From Agarophyton chilense (lineage: Eukaryota; Rhodophyta; Florideophyceae; Gracilariales; Gracilariaceae), in NCBI GenBank assembly GCA_030374765.1, contig JARGXX010000138.1, positions 434,001 through 498,000 of the forward strand: DNA of 64,000 nt, given 5' to 3'. Both the position numbers and the translations under genes were made by a program. Under the pieces are notes generated by a model. It was not told the DNA's origin and ran no database searches. It saw nothing but the letters and a program-made list of their open reading frames with translations. This document shows, piece by piece, positions 1 through 11,104 of this stretch (within the stretch, counting starts at the first letter, position 1; each line of letters begins with the position of its first letter).

Positions 1-3000
1 GTGGTAGTAAACAGGTTCTTGACGTCGAGGATGCGGCAGACGTCCTGGAAGAACTTAGAGGCGAACTGCTTACCGTTATCGGATAGAACCTCTATCGGAG
101 GGCCATAAACGAACGCCCAGTGCGTAACGAAGGCGTTCGCAACCGTGAAAGCGGTGATCTTCCGTAAAGGTACGGTGCGCACCAGCTTCGAAAAGCGGTC
201 AGTGATAACCAAGAGGAACTTGTTTCCCTTGCGCGTCTTGAGTAGAGGCCCGAGAATGTCGATTGCGACAAACTCGAGGGGCGCCCTTGTGGGGAAAAGC
301 TTCATCCGTTAGGAGTGCTTCCAAAGTTTCACCCGGTTCTTTGCGCATTGGGTGCAGAACTGCACCGTAGCGTAGCAATCAACCGCCACAGCGGGCCAAT
401 AAAAGTCCCTTCGCAAAGTTAGATAAAGTTTTCTCCCACCGGAGTGTCCCCCGAGGGTCGGGTAGTGTGAGAGGTGGAGCACCCTGGTTTGCAGGGTGTG
501 GGGGACCACGATCTGGGATCGGTGGTCCACCGTCCGGACGAGGTAACCGATGTCGTTTACCTCGAACGGGAGGTCCTCTCCACCGTTTAGGCGGGCCCGT
601 ATGCGCGTGCAGAACGGGTCGCCGAACTGTTCTCGGATCATCTCCTCGGTGGAGATGGGTACAAAAATCCCGGGTACGGGTGTTTCATTCTCGCGCGCTG
701 CGAGTAGCTCATCCATTTCCATGGTGTCTTCCCCGGTTTCGGGCCAATCCGACTCCGTCGGTGTTTCCCCTTCCAAGGTAAAGCACGGGATCTCGTCGAC
801 CTCCGGGTCGGCAAGTGCTTCACCTGTCGTAGGTAATCGAGAGAGGGCGTCTGCTTGGGTGTTCTGGACACCCTTTTTGTAGACGACCTCGAAGTCGAAT
901 TCCGCTAAGCGAAGGCGCCACCGCATTAAGCGGCCAGAAGGATCTGCGATGTTCAGCAGCCACCTCAACGAGGCATGGTCCGTGTACACGCTGAAATGAA
1001 CGCCCATGAGGTATGGGCGCAGAGTGGATAGCGCCCAGACCACTGCGAGGCACTCCTTCTCGGAGACCGAGTAGTTGCGCTCGTGGACGTTCAGCGTGCG
1101 GGACCAATAGCCAATTGGTTTGCGTTCCCCCTCGGTGGTGGTTTGGAACAGTGCGCAGCCCACCTGGTGGTCGCTGGCGTCGGTGTCGATGGAGTAGGGA
1201 AGCCCAGGTTTGGGCAAGGATAGGATGGGAGCTGTCGTAACTGCCTTAATCAAGGAGCGAAAAGATTCCGACTGATCGGTGGTAAATGGCGCAGGCTTCG
1301 GTGGCTGGCCCTTCCGCAGTAGCGCGTTTAGCGGAGAGGCGATATCCGAGAAACTCGGTATAAACCGTCGATAGACGTTGACCAGATCTAAAAAGGATCC
1401 GAGATTTGTTTGAGTACGGGGCTCCTTCGCCTCGCAGAGGGACTTGATACGAACTTGTTCGATCATTAACCGTCCTGGACGGATGACGTGCCCGAGATAC
1501 TTCACCGTGTCGGTGAAGAACTCGCACTTCCTCAACTTGAGGGTTATTCCTGCGTCTCGCAGTACGGTCATCACGTCCCGCACGTGGGTCAGGTGATCGT
1601 CCAGGTTTCTGGAAAAGACAATGATGTCGTCCAAGTAGACAAGGCACGTGCGCCACTTGAAACGCGACATCAGTATGTCTATAGCCCTTTGAAAGGTGGC
1701 CGGTGCATTGGTTAAACCAAACGGCATCCGCTTGAAGCGGTAGGAACCCGAGTGGCAAACAAACGCGGTTTTGTCTCGGTCCTCTTCCCGGACTGGGACT
1801 TGACAGTAGCCCCAGTTAGCATCCAGAGCCGTAAACACGGTAGCGTCCCCGAGCGAGTCTATACACTCGTCCATGCGCGGAATCGGGTAGGTGTCCCTCA
1901 CGATGACGACATTGAGGCGGCGGTAGTCAACGCAAAACCGCCACGTGCCGTCAGCCTTGAGGGCCAGCACCATTGGTGAAGCCCAAGGAGATTGGGCGGG
2001 CTCGATGACTCCAGCACGGAGCATCTTGTCCACCTGAAATTCTCCTCCTCCCGAGCTTTCGGTCCCGCCCTGTAAGGGCGTTGTGCAACCGGACGTGCGT
2101 CCGGTAGCAAGTCTATCCGATGTTCGTTTGTATTGATCTCACCCAGTGAGCCGTCCCACATTGTGGTGAACTCGCGTAGCATTCCGCGTAAGCGGTCCCG
2201 GTGTGAGACCGGTACATGACTCAGGTCCAGGTCCTCGAGGGCCTTGATCGGGTCTATCTTATCGTAGCTCGTGGGCTGTGCCCTGGTGTCAGGTGTGGGA
2301 ACCGACGAGGTCGGAAATGCATCCGTCTTGACGGTTTTATCGAGCGCCGACTGCTGTGCCTCCCCGGAGGTTTCTGCACCGGATACCGGAAGACCATCCT
2401 CGGTAGAGGGATTTATTCCGAGTACTTCGGCAGCCGTCACCTTTGTAGGGAGCATCGCGAGCGGGTGCGGCGTCACAGACCCAATGACTTGGTTCTTTGC
2501 CAGCGTCTGGGGAGCCTTTCCCAGATTGGCAACCAACACCCTGAGAGGGGAATTCGGCGTGACTTGCACGATTCCGTTCGCAACGGTTGACTGAAATTTC
2601 TCGTACAACGAGGGCAAGGGCTGAACAACCCGTAGACCGTGTTGACGGGAATTGACTGAAACCATAACCTGGCTCTCCGGGGGTATGGTTACTGACGAGG
2701 CAACGCGTAGCTTCGTAGAATCCCGGTTCGCCGGTGTGGGTTTCTGCGCAGCAGGTAGAGGAACGTGTTTCCTCGATGCCCGCTTCAGCGGTTGACGAAC
2801 AATGGGGACGGTCGATCCGTCCTCAAGTTCCATCTGCTTAAGGCGTGGGCGGATGGCGTCGACAAACCTGTCGCAGTAGTCACATCCCAGTATAACCGGC
2901 GCGGCCAGCGAGCGGCACACAATAAAAGTTAGTTTAACCACCATCCGCCCTAGCCTGACGACCAGGTCGATCACACCAGCCATTTTCAACGGGTTGTTAT

Positions 3001-3382
3001 TGGCGTCCGACACGTCGGGTACCGTTTCAGAACGGATGAGTGACCGCAATGGCGGGGGTAAAACCGATTCCACAATAAAGTTCGGCCCAGAACCTGTATC
3101 CAGGACAGTGAGATGTCTCACCATAAACTGCGTGTGCAGACCAAGGTCAGCGTAAACCTTGTAGTTACGCTTGGCCATTACCAAGACTCTATCCGGGATC
3201 CGGTTATTTCTAATCCGTATCCACGGTCGACGCAACACACCGAGGTGTTTAGAGTCCGCGTCTGCGGTGTCCTTCCTTGTCAGGATTTTCACCGGGGAGC
3301 GAGGCATCGGCGCCTCGGGCGTCGTCAGCCTCAACTCTGAGGACGCCTCTCCCGAAGGGGAGACTCCCTCTATTCTTTTCCC
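1..3382 (-). pseudogene. pol: G1 pol: protease, reverse transcriptase, RNase H, integrase (broken)
   Basis: This encodes the enzymes that copy the element RNA into DNA and integrate it. Reading down the minus strand there is a retropepsin with LDTGSGPN near 3100, then RT with FCVDYRRLN, PFGLTNAPATFQ and the YLDD catalytic box near 1640. RNase H follows with DTDASDHQVG and TDHASLRWLL near 950-1180. The integrase HHCC finger spans about 330-460. The integrase core continues to the edge with VVITDRFSKL-like and SDNGKQF blocks. Two lesions are visible: a one-base-type frameshift near 2035-2050, just before the RT start VDKMLRAGVIEP, and an in-frame TAA at 309-311 between finger and core. The frame entering from gag is -1. 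The element cannot make full Pol. Confidence 0.92.
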
Positions 3383-5481
3383 TGTACAGGGTCCTGGTCG
3401 GGCGAAGGCCCGACTTCCTCGGCAACGAGTGCATGATTCCGTTGCACGGTAGCTACCGCAGGAGCGGGTTGAGATCCACCAGCGTGGTTTGGCGCAGGTG
3501 CGGCGCGTGCCGTCTGAGCCGGTTTGTACCGAGAATTCGGAGTGTGAGCCAATGCGTTGGGGAAGTCCGTCTTCGCGCGGAGATATGACGTGAGTGGCAC
3601 GGAGCCCTTCTCCTGCGGGGAGAGGGCTTCGTAATTATCCACCACTCGCGCCATATCGCGTAGCGATAAAAGGCATTGCGGGGAGGTGTGCCCGCGCTCG
3701 TAGCACAAGTTGCACACCAACGTCACTCCCGCGTTTCGCAGTACGGCATTCCGAGAATCGGTGTATCTTCCGGGTTCCCGGTTTCCAACCCATCCAGGGC
3801 GCTGACTTCGTGTCATTCCGTTCGAGTACGGCATACGGGGGGCCGGGGTGCGGCGGTCATTAAGATAAAAGACCTGCCCGTTCTCCGTGTCCCTTGCGGT
3901 TGAGTCAACCGAGCCATCCGTCGTAGACGGTAATTCCGTTGTCGGAATAGATAAACCATCGTGATGGATGACATTCATATTGTCATAACCCTGTTTGGGG
4001 ATGCCGTCCGTCGCAAATGACGGTGAAGAAGAGTCTGACTCAAGCAGCAATGCTTTAGTGGCCTTCGACCAGGTTCCCGGATTGCGTGCACGTAGTGCAT
4101 CTCCCTCTGCGCGGGCAAACTGTACGAGTTCAAGGTAGGTCACCTTCGGCTCTTGTTCCCTGTAATGGGCGACAAGAGTCTTGATGGCTGGATCCAAGCC
4201 ATCAATGAACATCGTACAGCGTTCCCCAGCGGGGTATACATTACCACAACGGTGGGAAGCCTTATTCAGACGTACCGAGTAATCGGTCTCGAGCTCTCCG
4301 GTTCGTTGTCGAGTGTCTCGCAAAGCGAGTATCGCCGCTTGTATCGCGGAGTTGGTTGCGTAGGAACGCAGGAGGTACTGCACGGCCTCGGGCCAGCAGG
4401 TCACACCTCCTTCGGAGGCTCGCGACGAGCCCCGAACCGACAAAAACTGATCTTCAGCGACACCCCGTAGAAAGTGGGGTAGTGCCACGTAGGCTTGTCC
4501 TTCGTTCATTCCGAGTATATCGGCTTCCGCTACAAAGCGGTGTAGGAAATCCAAGACCAGAATTGGATCATCCCCAGTAAACGACTGGTTACGAAGGGAA
4601 AGCTCCATCCGCTTGATGCAGTCTTTCACTTTACCCGTGTCAAGCGGTGTCCGACCTAAAGAGGAATCTTCTAGCCGGTAATACCGGTAGGACAGGAGTG
4701 TCCTGTACAGAGGGTTGGTGGGCTTCAAGGGTTTGAGGCCCGGATGTCGCCGACCCTTGGGGCGCGACCGGATGGCCCCGTAGGTGGCAGAGGACCGCTT
4801 TGAGCGGGAAGAGCGCCCATAACGATCCTGTGGGTCATCGCTCACCGACGAATCGGAACTCTCCGAGTCACTCGGTTTACCGTCCGAATCAGATGATGAG
4901 TCGGACGGGTGTCCGTGCTTACGGTTAGAATCCCGGTTCTTCCGGCTCTTCCGGTTCCGCGACTGGGTCTCTCGATGAGAGACAACCGGTCTAGCCACGT
5001 TCGCGGGCGAGGTTAACGTCCTCTCGACCGACTCAAGTCGGCTTCGGAGACGCTCGAAGCAATTCTCCAGACCTTCTGCGAAGGAAGACAGAGCGCCAAA
5101 ACACTCGAGTAGTGTATTGACGTCCGACCGCAATACGCGGATATCCTCGGCTAACTCACTTGGAGGGGGGTAAGCGAGGCCTCCTCGTAAAGAGGTGAAC
5201 TCCCTCGAGAGGGTATTGTGAGCAGCCCGCAGGGAGCGGAGCTGCTCTTCCAAGCGTACAATTCGCGCTTGGTCGACCAACCGCGGAGGCGGAGAAACCA
5301 CCGTTGCGAAGGTCGTTAACCCGGAATCGGGCTGCGGGTCTTCAGGGCCGGTGAACGGTATCTCCCGGGAATGGGGTGTTGGAGCCAGGGCCTGTGGAAC
5401 ATCAGTGTCCCTGGCATCACCGCTTTAGCGAAAACGGCTGCGTGTTGCAGGAGGCTCCATGCTAGGCGGTTTCCTCGGCAT
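3370..5481 (-). pseudogene. gag: G1 gag: capsid-nucleocapsid polyprotein with one stop
   Basis: Gag builds the virus-like particle that packages element RNA. The best start is an ATG at 5481 (MPRKPPS), about 105 bp inside the PBS. The same frame then runs to TAG at 3370-3372, interrupted by one TAA near 5426. Visible parts are an N-terminal coiled-coil-like stretch (RIVRLEEQLRSLRAAHNTL), a basic then acidic serine-aspartate-rich linker near 4830-4960, a retrotransposon gag core, and a CCHC zinc knuckle CNLCYERGHTSPQC near 3680-3720 that binds RNA. The length, about 700 codons, suits a Ty3-type Gag. An alternative start downstream of the stop lacks an obvious ATG. Confidence 0.87.
3376..3382 (-). 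promoter_or_regulatory. Putative -1 ribosomal frameshift site in G1
   Basis: On the minus strand the end of gag reads CAG GGA AAA GAA TAG. G GGA AAA fits the X XXY YYZ slippery heptamer, and the stop follows one codon later. The protease frame is -1 relative to gag and is open through this site. The function is inferred; no downstream pseudoknot was assessed. Confidence 0.6.
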
Positions 5482-5587
5482 TGGCCACACCGTCTCGACG
5501 GAAGAATAGAAAGCAAACCGGTGAGACCGGAGAAAACCCGTTACAAGGAAAACAACCTCAGAGAGGACACAAGCGGTCTTGACTTCG

Positions 5588-5601
5588 AAGTCGGGAGACC
5601 A
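5588..5601 (-). other. G1 primer-binding site
   Basis: On the minus strand TGGTCTCCCGACTT begins 3 nt inside the LTR end. This is the usual place and TGG start for a site that pairs with a tRNA 3' end. The same 14 bases at the same 3-nt spacing occur in G3 (61429-61442), which strengthens the call. The tRNA species was not identified. Confidence 0.8.
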
Positions 5602-5604
5602 ATT

Positions 5605-6272
5605 TGTAGGACAATGCCCCCACGGGGGAAAACCTACGAAGACGTCCGGATCTTCCTCTCACGAGGTAACCGGCGCGGTAGAGCCCTCCCAGGGATCGGC
5701 GTGCAATGCCGGGTGTAAGCCGGAGCCGAACCGTCGGGACGGGCGCAGGGAGGCTGAAAGAAGCCGAGAATATCGGCCGAAGCGGTGCTTGCGTATCCTC
5801 TGAGGAGGCAAAACCCACGAGAGTGGCGAGCACGACAGGTGTCAGTGCGAGCCGCAAGAGCGGGAATTGCCCAATGAAAGGGAGGAAAAGGGAAGGAAAA
5901 TGGGAACGGAGGCAAGAGGGCGAGGTTGACCATGAGTCGCAAGAGGGGACTGGGGAATAGCCGGCACTGCCGGGTGTAGCAAACCGTATACACGGGCGGA
6001 ACCACGAAAGTGGGAATAGATACCCAACACACGAAGTCGGCTTGAACGTCGAAGGGGGTTGGGAAGCCGTGCACCACGGGAAATCCCTCCGTAAGGAGTT
6101 GTATATCCGCGCAGGCGGTTCGACCCAGAGCCAAGATCTGGAAGACCAAGATCACCCTTGTTGGGGAGACTTTACTGGACCGGCGGCCGCGAGGCCGGCG
6201 GCCTAAGTACTGTAGTCACCGTAGAATACAATAAATAAAGTCTATCCTAAATAGCTAAATGTCCGTCTAACA
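5605..6272 (-). repeat. G1 5' LTR
   Basis: The inner edge is fixed by the PBS. In plus orientation the LTR starts TGTAGGAC and probably ends GTCTAACA at 6272, giving TG/CA termini with a short imperfect inverted match. The outer edge is less certain because the second LTR is outside the window. The core, with GGGTGTAA-type and GAGCCAAGA segments, resembles degenerate sequences near 21.5-22.0, 37.3-38.1 and 62.05-62.2 kb. Confidence 0.65.
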
Positions 6273-6591
6273 AAAGGGGCCAATCTGGCGGCCACGTGTC
6301 GCACGGGCGCTGCGGCCACGTGTATGGCACCCGGTCCCGCCGGTGCATCACCGGCGTTCCGGCCATCGCCGTGAAACGGATTACTCCTACTCATAACGAG
6401 GTTGCACGCCGGAGGCTCCGGAAAAAACTTAAGTCCCCAAAAACCTCTCGGGAGGACGTTGCTCTTTATATAGCGACGACTGGGCGAGCCATATTGCTTT
6501 GCCAGACAACGCGATTTCGCGATATTCTACGGAAACCTTGTCCGAAGCCTGAACGCGGTTCACCAAGCTGATTTACCAGCGTCTTCATTGA
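6273..6591. other. Spacer between G1 LTR and G2 accessory gene
   Basis: GC-rich sequence of about 320 bp with repeated CCACGTGT motifs near 6292 and 6314. No gene or convincing LTR edge was seen. The 3' LTR expected for G2 should lie here or be the 5605-6272 LTR itself. Confidence 0.4.
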
Positions 6592-7737
6592 TTCATCAGT
6601 ACGGTTCTCCTGCCGCAGGATTGGGAACTAGATACTTGGAAAGCCCGTACCGACGCTGAAGGTTACTCGTATATCGAGACACTCGTTGAAGTCGATGTTA
6701 GCGGTTGGCGCGGTGTGCGCGGTGTGGCTGATGCAGCTCTCTGCTTTCAGCAACCTCTTCTCCCAGCGGGGTTCCGCTTCCTTCGAAAGCGTGACATTCC
6801 CCATAGGGATTATCCCCGTTGGGAACGTCGTACTTGATCACGTTTGGGCTCTTTGGTGCCGTATCAAATGATCGAGATTGACCGCATCCGGCGAAACGCG
6901 CGCTTTGGGCGCTACATCGGTATTCCGGAGCATTGGGCGGCGATCGAGAGTTCTCTTGGTTGCCCTGTGGAGCTCCCACCGGCGATCTCCTACATCGGGT
7001 CCGCGTTGGTTAAGGACCCGTTCTCGGGATATTGGACAGTGGTTTATACCGAGTTTATCGCCAAGATGGCCGTCTTTCTCCTATGGGATGCTTATGATAC
7101 CTTTAGAGTTTGGTACATGTTGCCCACAGCGCGAAAGTATGCGAAAGAACTCGATCTTTCCCTTGTCCTGGGATCCCGTGCGAACCATGCCGACTTCCTC
7201 CATCTTCTGGATTTGATCGACAGTGTCGATTGGTCTGGAGTGCCATCTGATCAATCCGCTTGCGGAACCCGTGCAAGACACCACGACCATTCTCCTGGAC
7301 GAACAGCAAGTGCTTGAGATTTCGTTTGGTACGACCCCTGGACGCGCCAGTTGATCACCTCCGAGCAGGCTCGCTTTCTTCGGGAGAACCCGCGTGACAT
7401 GCCACCGAACCAGCTTACGGGATAAGTGTAGGATGCTACTCCATCCGAGAACGGAGAGGGACCGTATGATGAAGCGCCGGGAGCTGAGACATAACTCGGT
7501 TACGAGGACGAGCCAGAGCTGGCAGGCGTAGCGACTTCCGTCGATCAACCCGCAGCGGCGGGAGTTGCTCAAGAGAACTTTCATGGGTTTACCCAACAAC
7601 CGAGTGCAGTGCCGGTCGAATATACAGGCTTAGATCCGCTGAGGCACTTCCTCTTAGATGCGGGCTTTCTCGTGGACCAAGTTGAGGGTGATCGCGCACA
7701 GCTTCTTGCGAACCTGCGTGCTCGCACGTCTCTTTGA
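6592..7737 (+). pseudogene. Antisense accessory gene of G2 (unknown function, decayed)
   Basis: A single plus-strand frame is recognisable for about 1.1 kb and ends at TGA near 7737, about 245 bp short of the convergent pol stop. It contains in-frame stops near 6829, 7315, 7423, 7429 and 7492 but needs no frameshift. It is homologous to the accessory gene of G3 (42162-44243). Shared blocks include FVWYD (7321 here, about 43314 there), a DTTTILLDEQQ-like stretch against DVEETEALLDHAR, and VVYTEFIAKMAVFLLWDAY against VLFDEFCVMSLMAFLDTAI. No known domain was recognised. The placement between pol and the 3' LTR on the opposite strand resembles the antisense extra ORFs described in some plant Ty3 elements; any functional link is inference. 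Confidence 0.68.
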
Positions 7738-7980
7738 TGATCCTAGAAAAGACTCCTAGTCAACATCCTTGCGGTGGTATCTCGATACCAATAAAACTTC
7801 GGTGACTTCGTGTCTTCAAGTTCCCTTCTTATCTTCTAGTCTTCATCTCTTCCCGCTTCAGGAGTTTGTCCAAGGTGATAATCAGTAAATGTCCTGTGCT
7901 TGCGTTTTTTCACGTTTCTTCCACATGACCGCTTCTTTTCTTCTCGCCTTTCGAGTTTTTACTACCTTTGTAGCCCATAC

Positions 7981-10665
7981 TTAGAAATGAGATGTGCCCA
8001 TGAGCCCGACTATCGAGGAGTCGATCTCCCTGGGGAGTGGTAATCGCATGCGTCGATGATATCGCACGAGCTGCGAACGGGGGATATGAGCTGTAGGTTC
8101 CCACGTATCCGCTTCCGGAGAAAAACCGTACCAACGGACTCGATACAGTAATTCTCTGGTATCTTCATGCTCGCCATGTTCGAATATGCGATCCAAAACA
8201 TATTCCTGGGCGTTTCCCAATGCTTTCGCTGTTGGCGCGAGACTCCTGTTAACAGGTTTGAAATGCCTTAGGGCTGACCCAAGCGTCTCTGTGTTAGCAG
8301 TCTCAGCGTCGCTAAGCGTTTGCTCGTCGACTAACTGTCGTTCTGCCGGCAGAGGCAGTGTACTCATTCCTTGAGAACCTTTCTCAGATAAAGAGCTATC
8401 CTGTTTTCCAGGTTCCATAGAAGCGTACTTCTTGCTACTTCTCATTTCCATTCGTGGATGAACTTCCCCCGGTTTATCCGATTCTGACCGCTGTCCGGTG
8501 TATGATGGTGCTTGCACCACGACAGAAGGCGATGCCTCTTCTTCTTCCTGCCAACGAGGGATGGGAGCCGATATCGGCGGAACAGCGAGTGGCACTTCAC
8601 CTGACGGTTCAGTCTGAAGCGGCAAAGGCGCATTTTCGCGTGCACTCGTTTCTAAGTCCTTTGGGCCAAATTCCAAAACATCTTTCCTGCTTTCAGGTTC
8701 CATTTCTGTACTTACGGGTGTGCGCGTGCCACGGGGCATATCCCGATATTTCGGAACATCTCCGTGATTGGCGTACGCAACCGTCGGCGGTGGGAGATCA
8801 GGAGTTTTCTCCTCCGCTCGAGCCATTGGTGGCGGTTCACTCTTTCCAGAGTCACTTGGGCTTTTGCCTTGGCGTTCCGTCGCACTTGCCTCCTTAGTTC
8901 TACCAGATACCTGGACTTCCACTCGCGGGTCAGGCGCGACTTCAACGCGATCGTGCGATACACGTTCAAGGTCCTCACCTGTCTTGATGACCACTGTGTC
9001 TTCATCAAGGTCCCCCACTTTGAAGGGTCCAGCCGCTATCGGCAAAAACTTATGACGCGACTCTTCCTGTTTGTCAGGTCTTTCGACTCGCATGAAGACG
9101 TGACCTCCTACTCGGATTGCCAGATTTCCTCTTCGCCTTCTGGCGTCATAGTTTCGCTTATAGCGAGCTTGTGTCTTTGATAACTCCGTAGCGGCTTCTT
9201 CCGCTCTGGCCTTCAGGTCATTCCTCCATTTCAGATGGTACTTAGCCGGGCCCGGCGCGTCCAATTTTGTCTCGTCGTCGAGCGCAACCGGTAAAGCCGG
9301 AGGGCTACCTGAGAGCACGAGGCCGAACGGTGCCGTCTTTGTAGAGGTATGCACTTGCGTATTGTACGCGTAGCACAGAGTATCAGTAAACATGTCCCAT
9401 TATTTCGCGTGGTGCGCGATGTAGTGTCGTAATGGTGCTTTCAGCGCGCGGTTGAAACGCTCCACCTGACCGTTGCATTGCGGATGATAGGTCGTGGTAA
9501 ACACGTTTCGAATGCCCATAATGCGGCAAGCACTCTGAAAGAACTTCGCAACGAAGTGCTTCCCATTATCTGATAACAGAACTTCTGGTGGTCCGTATAT
9601 AAATACCCAGTGTTTGATAAACGCCTGTGCGATTACGGTTGCGGATATCCGCTTCAGCGGCACAGTCTGCACTAGTTTCGAGAAGCGGTCGGTGATTACC
9701 AATAGGTATCGATAACCTCGCCTTGAGCGAATCAATTCCCCTAGGATGTCGATACTGACGTATTGTAGAGGCGCTTTCGCCTGGAATAACTTCATCGGTT
9801 TCCGCTTCCTGTAAAGCTTCACGCGATTCATCGCACATGTTGTACACAACCTCACTGTAGCATGGCAGTCCATTGCCAAAGTAGGCCAGTAAAAATCTCT
9901 CCTTAGAGTCATGAACAACTTCGTTCCTCCTGGATGACCAGACAGCCTGCTGTAGTGTGCCAGATGGAGTATTCGACTCTTCAGGACGTGTGGAATCACG
10001 ATTTGATCATGCTTTTCGACATGTCTTAACAGTATTCCTCGTGAATCGAGTGAAAAGGGGAGCTCCTCCCCCCCGTTAAGACGAGAGCGTATCGACGCAC
10101 AAAACGTATCGGCTTGTTGCTCATTGAGGAGCTCAGTGCACGAGATTCGCTCTAGTTGAACTGAAGGGTCAGTGTCTGCTAATGCAAGGAACGGGTCTGC
10201 ATCCGAATAATCATCAAGGGTCTCTTGTTTCTATTCTTCAAAACATGGTGAATGGGTCTCCATGTAGAAGCAAGGTATCTCTTCATCTATTTCGCCTTGG
10301 GTTTCGCCCAGTGTTTTTAGTCGCGATAGCGCGTCAGCTTGGACAATGGCCAATCCCTTCTTATACTTCAATTCGAAATCGAATTCAGAAAGGCGTATGC
10401 GCCATCGTGTGAGACTACCAGACAGGTCTGTAATGGACAGTAACCATCGTAGAGACGAATTATCCGTGTTGACGGTAAAACGTTCTCCTTGGAGATACGG
10501 TCGTAATGTGGTTGGAGCCCAAACGACTGCAAGGCATTCCTTTTCTGAAACTGAATTCTTCTTCTCAGCTGCGTTCAGCGATCTTGAACAGTAACCAAGG
10601 GGTTTGCGTTCACCATCAGGGTGTGTTTGAAAAAGGGCACACCCTACTTGGTACTCGCTAGATTC
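7981..10665 (-). pseudogene. pol: G2 pol 3' half: RNase H, integrase, chromodomain
   Basis: From the deletion junction near 10665 the minus strand encodes late RNase H (VGCALFQ, SVSEKECLAVVWA, WRIRLSEFDFEL). The integrase finger and DDE core follow at 9400-9999, with the finger starting HLAHYSRLSGHPGG, DILGELI and LSDNGKHF as the Asp positions, and NGQVERFNRA carrying the Glu. An in-frame TAA at 9400-9402 interrupts the protein, and the same frame then runs 9393 to 7981. The C-terminus carries a chromodomain (YVLDRIFEHGE, LYRVRWYGFSPEADTWEP). Chromodomains on Ty3 integrases are known to steer insertion toward particular chromatin. A further stop lies near 10265. Confidence 0.9.
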
Positions 10666-11063
10666 GGTATCCCAAGTGTCTTCACAGCATTTTTGTTGGC
10701 ATTCCGGATGTCCGGTAAAGGACCGTATCGAATACGTTCTAAGTCAGCAGGAGCGATCTCCGATTCCCGTATAAAGTTCGGACCAGCACCTGTGTCCAGG
10801 ATAGTCAATCGACGAGATAACAGATTACTGTCAAAGCCGATGTCGGTATAGACCTTAAAGTTTCTTTTAGACACTACCATGAGGTAACTTTCCCGTTTGG
10901 ACGGGCAAGTATAACGTCTCCAAGGACGATGTAACTTACAGTCAAACTGTACTCGCTTTCCGTCCGGCGGATTGATTCTGTACGGCGGAAATTTTGGAGG
11001 CCTCAAGAGAATCTTGGGCTTCCAAGCGCGGGAGCAGGGAGGCGAGCTCTCTCTGGTCAGCAC
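10644..11063 (-). pseudogene. G2 protease fragment
   Basis: This is the retropepsin part of pol, with the active-site block LTILDTGAGPNFIRES near 10780-10810. It sits in the -1 frame relative to gag, as in G1 and G3. It ends abruptly near 10660, where the RNase H part begins, so the C-terminal protease region, RT polymerase domain and connection are gone. The protein is non-functional for retrotransposition in cis. Confidence 0.85.
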
Positions 11064-11104
11064 TACGGGATCGACTACTGCCGACCCCCTAGGGGCTCCC
11101 TCAC

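Larger units (their letters stand above)
1..6272 (-). mobile_element. Ty3/gypsy LTR retrotransposon G1, truncated by window edge
   Basis: The order on the minus strand is 5' LTR (5605-6272), primer-binding site, gag, then protease, reverse transcriptase, RNase H and integrase running off the left edge. The protease-RT-RH-IN order is the Ty3/gypsy order. The element is damaged: an in-frame stop early in gag, a frameshift in front of RT near 2040, and a stop at the start of the integrase core (309-311). The 3' part, including any accessory gene and the 3' LTR, lies outside the window. It is a relative of G2 and G3, with similar gag, RT and integrase. Confidence 0.93.

Noticed and set aside
467-1240. 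Plus-strand frames inside G1 pol
   Set aside because: Shadows of the RT/RNase H/integrase gene on the other strand.
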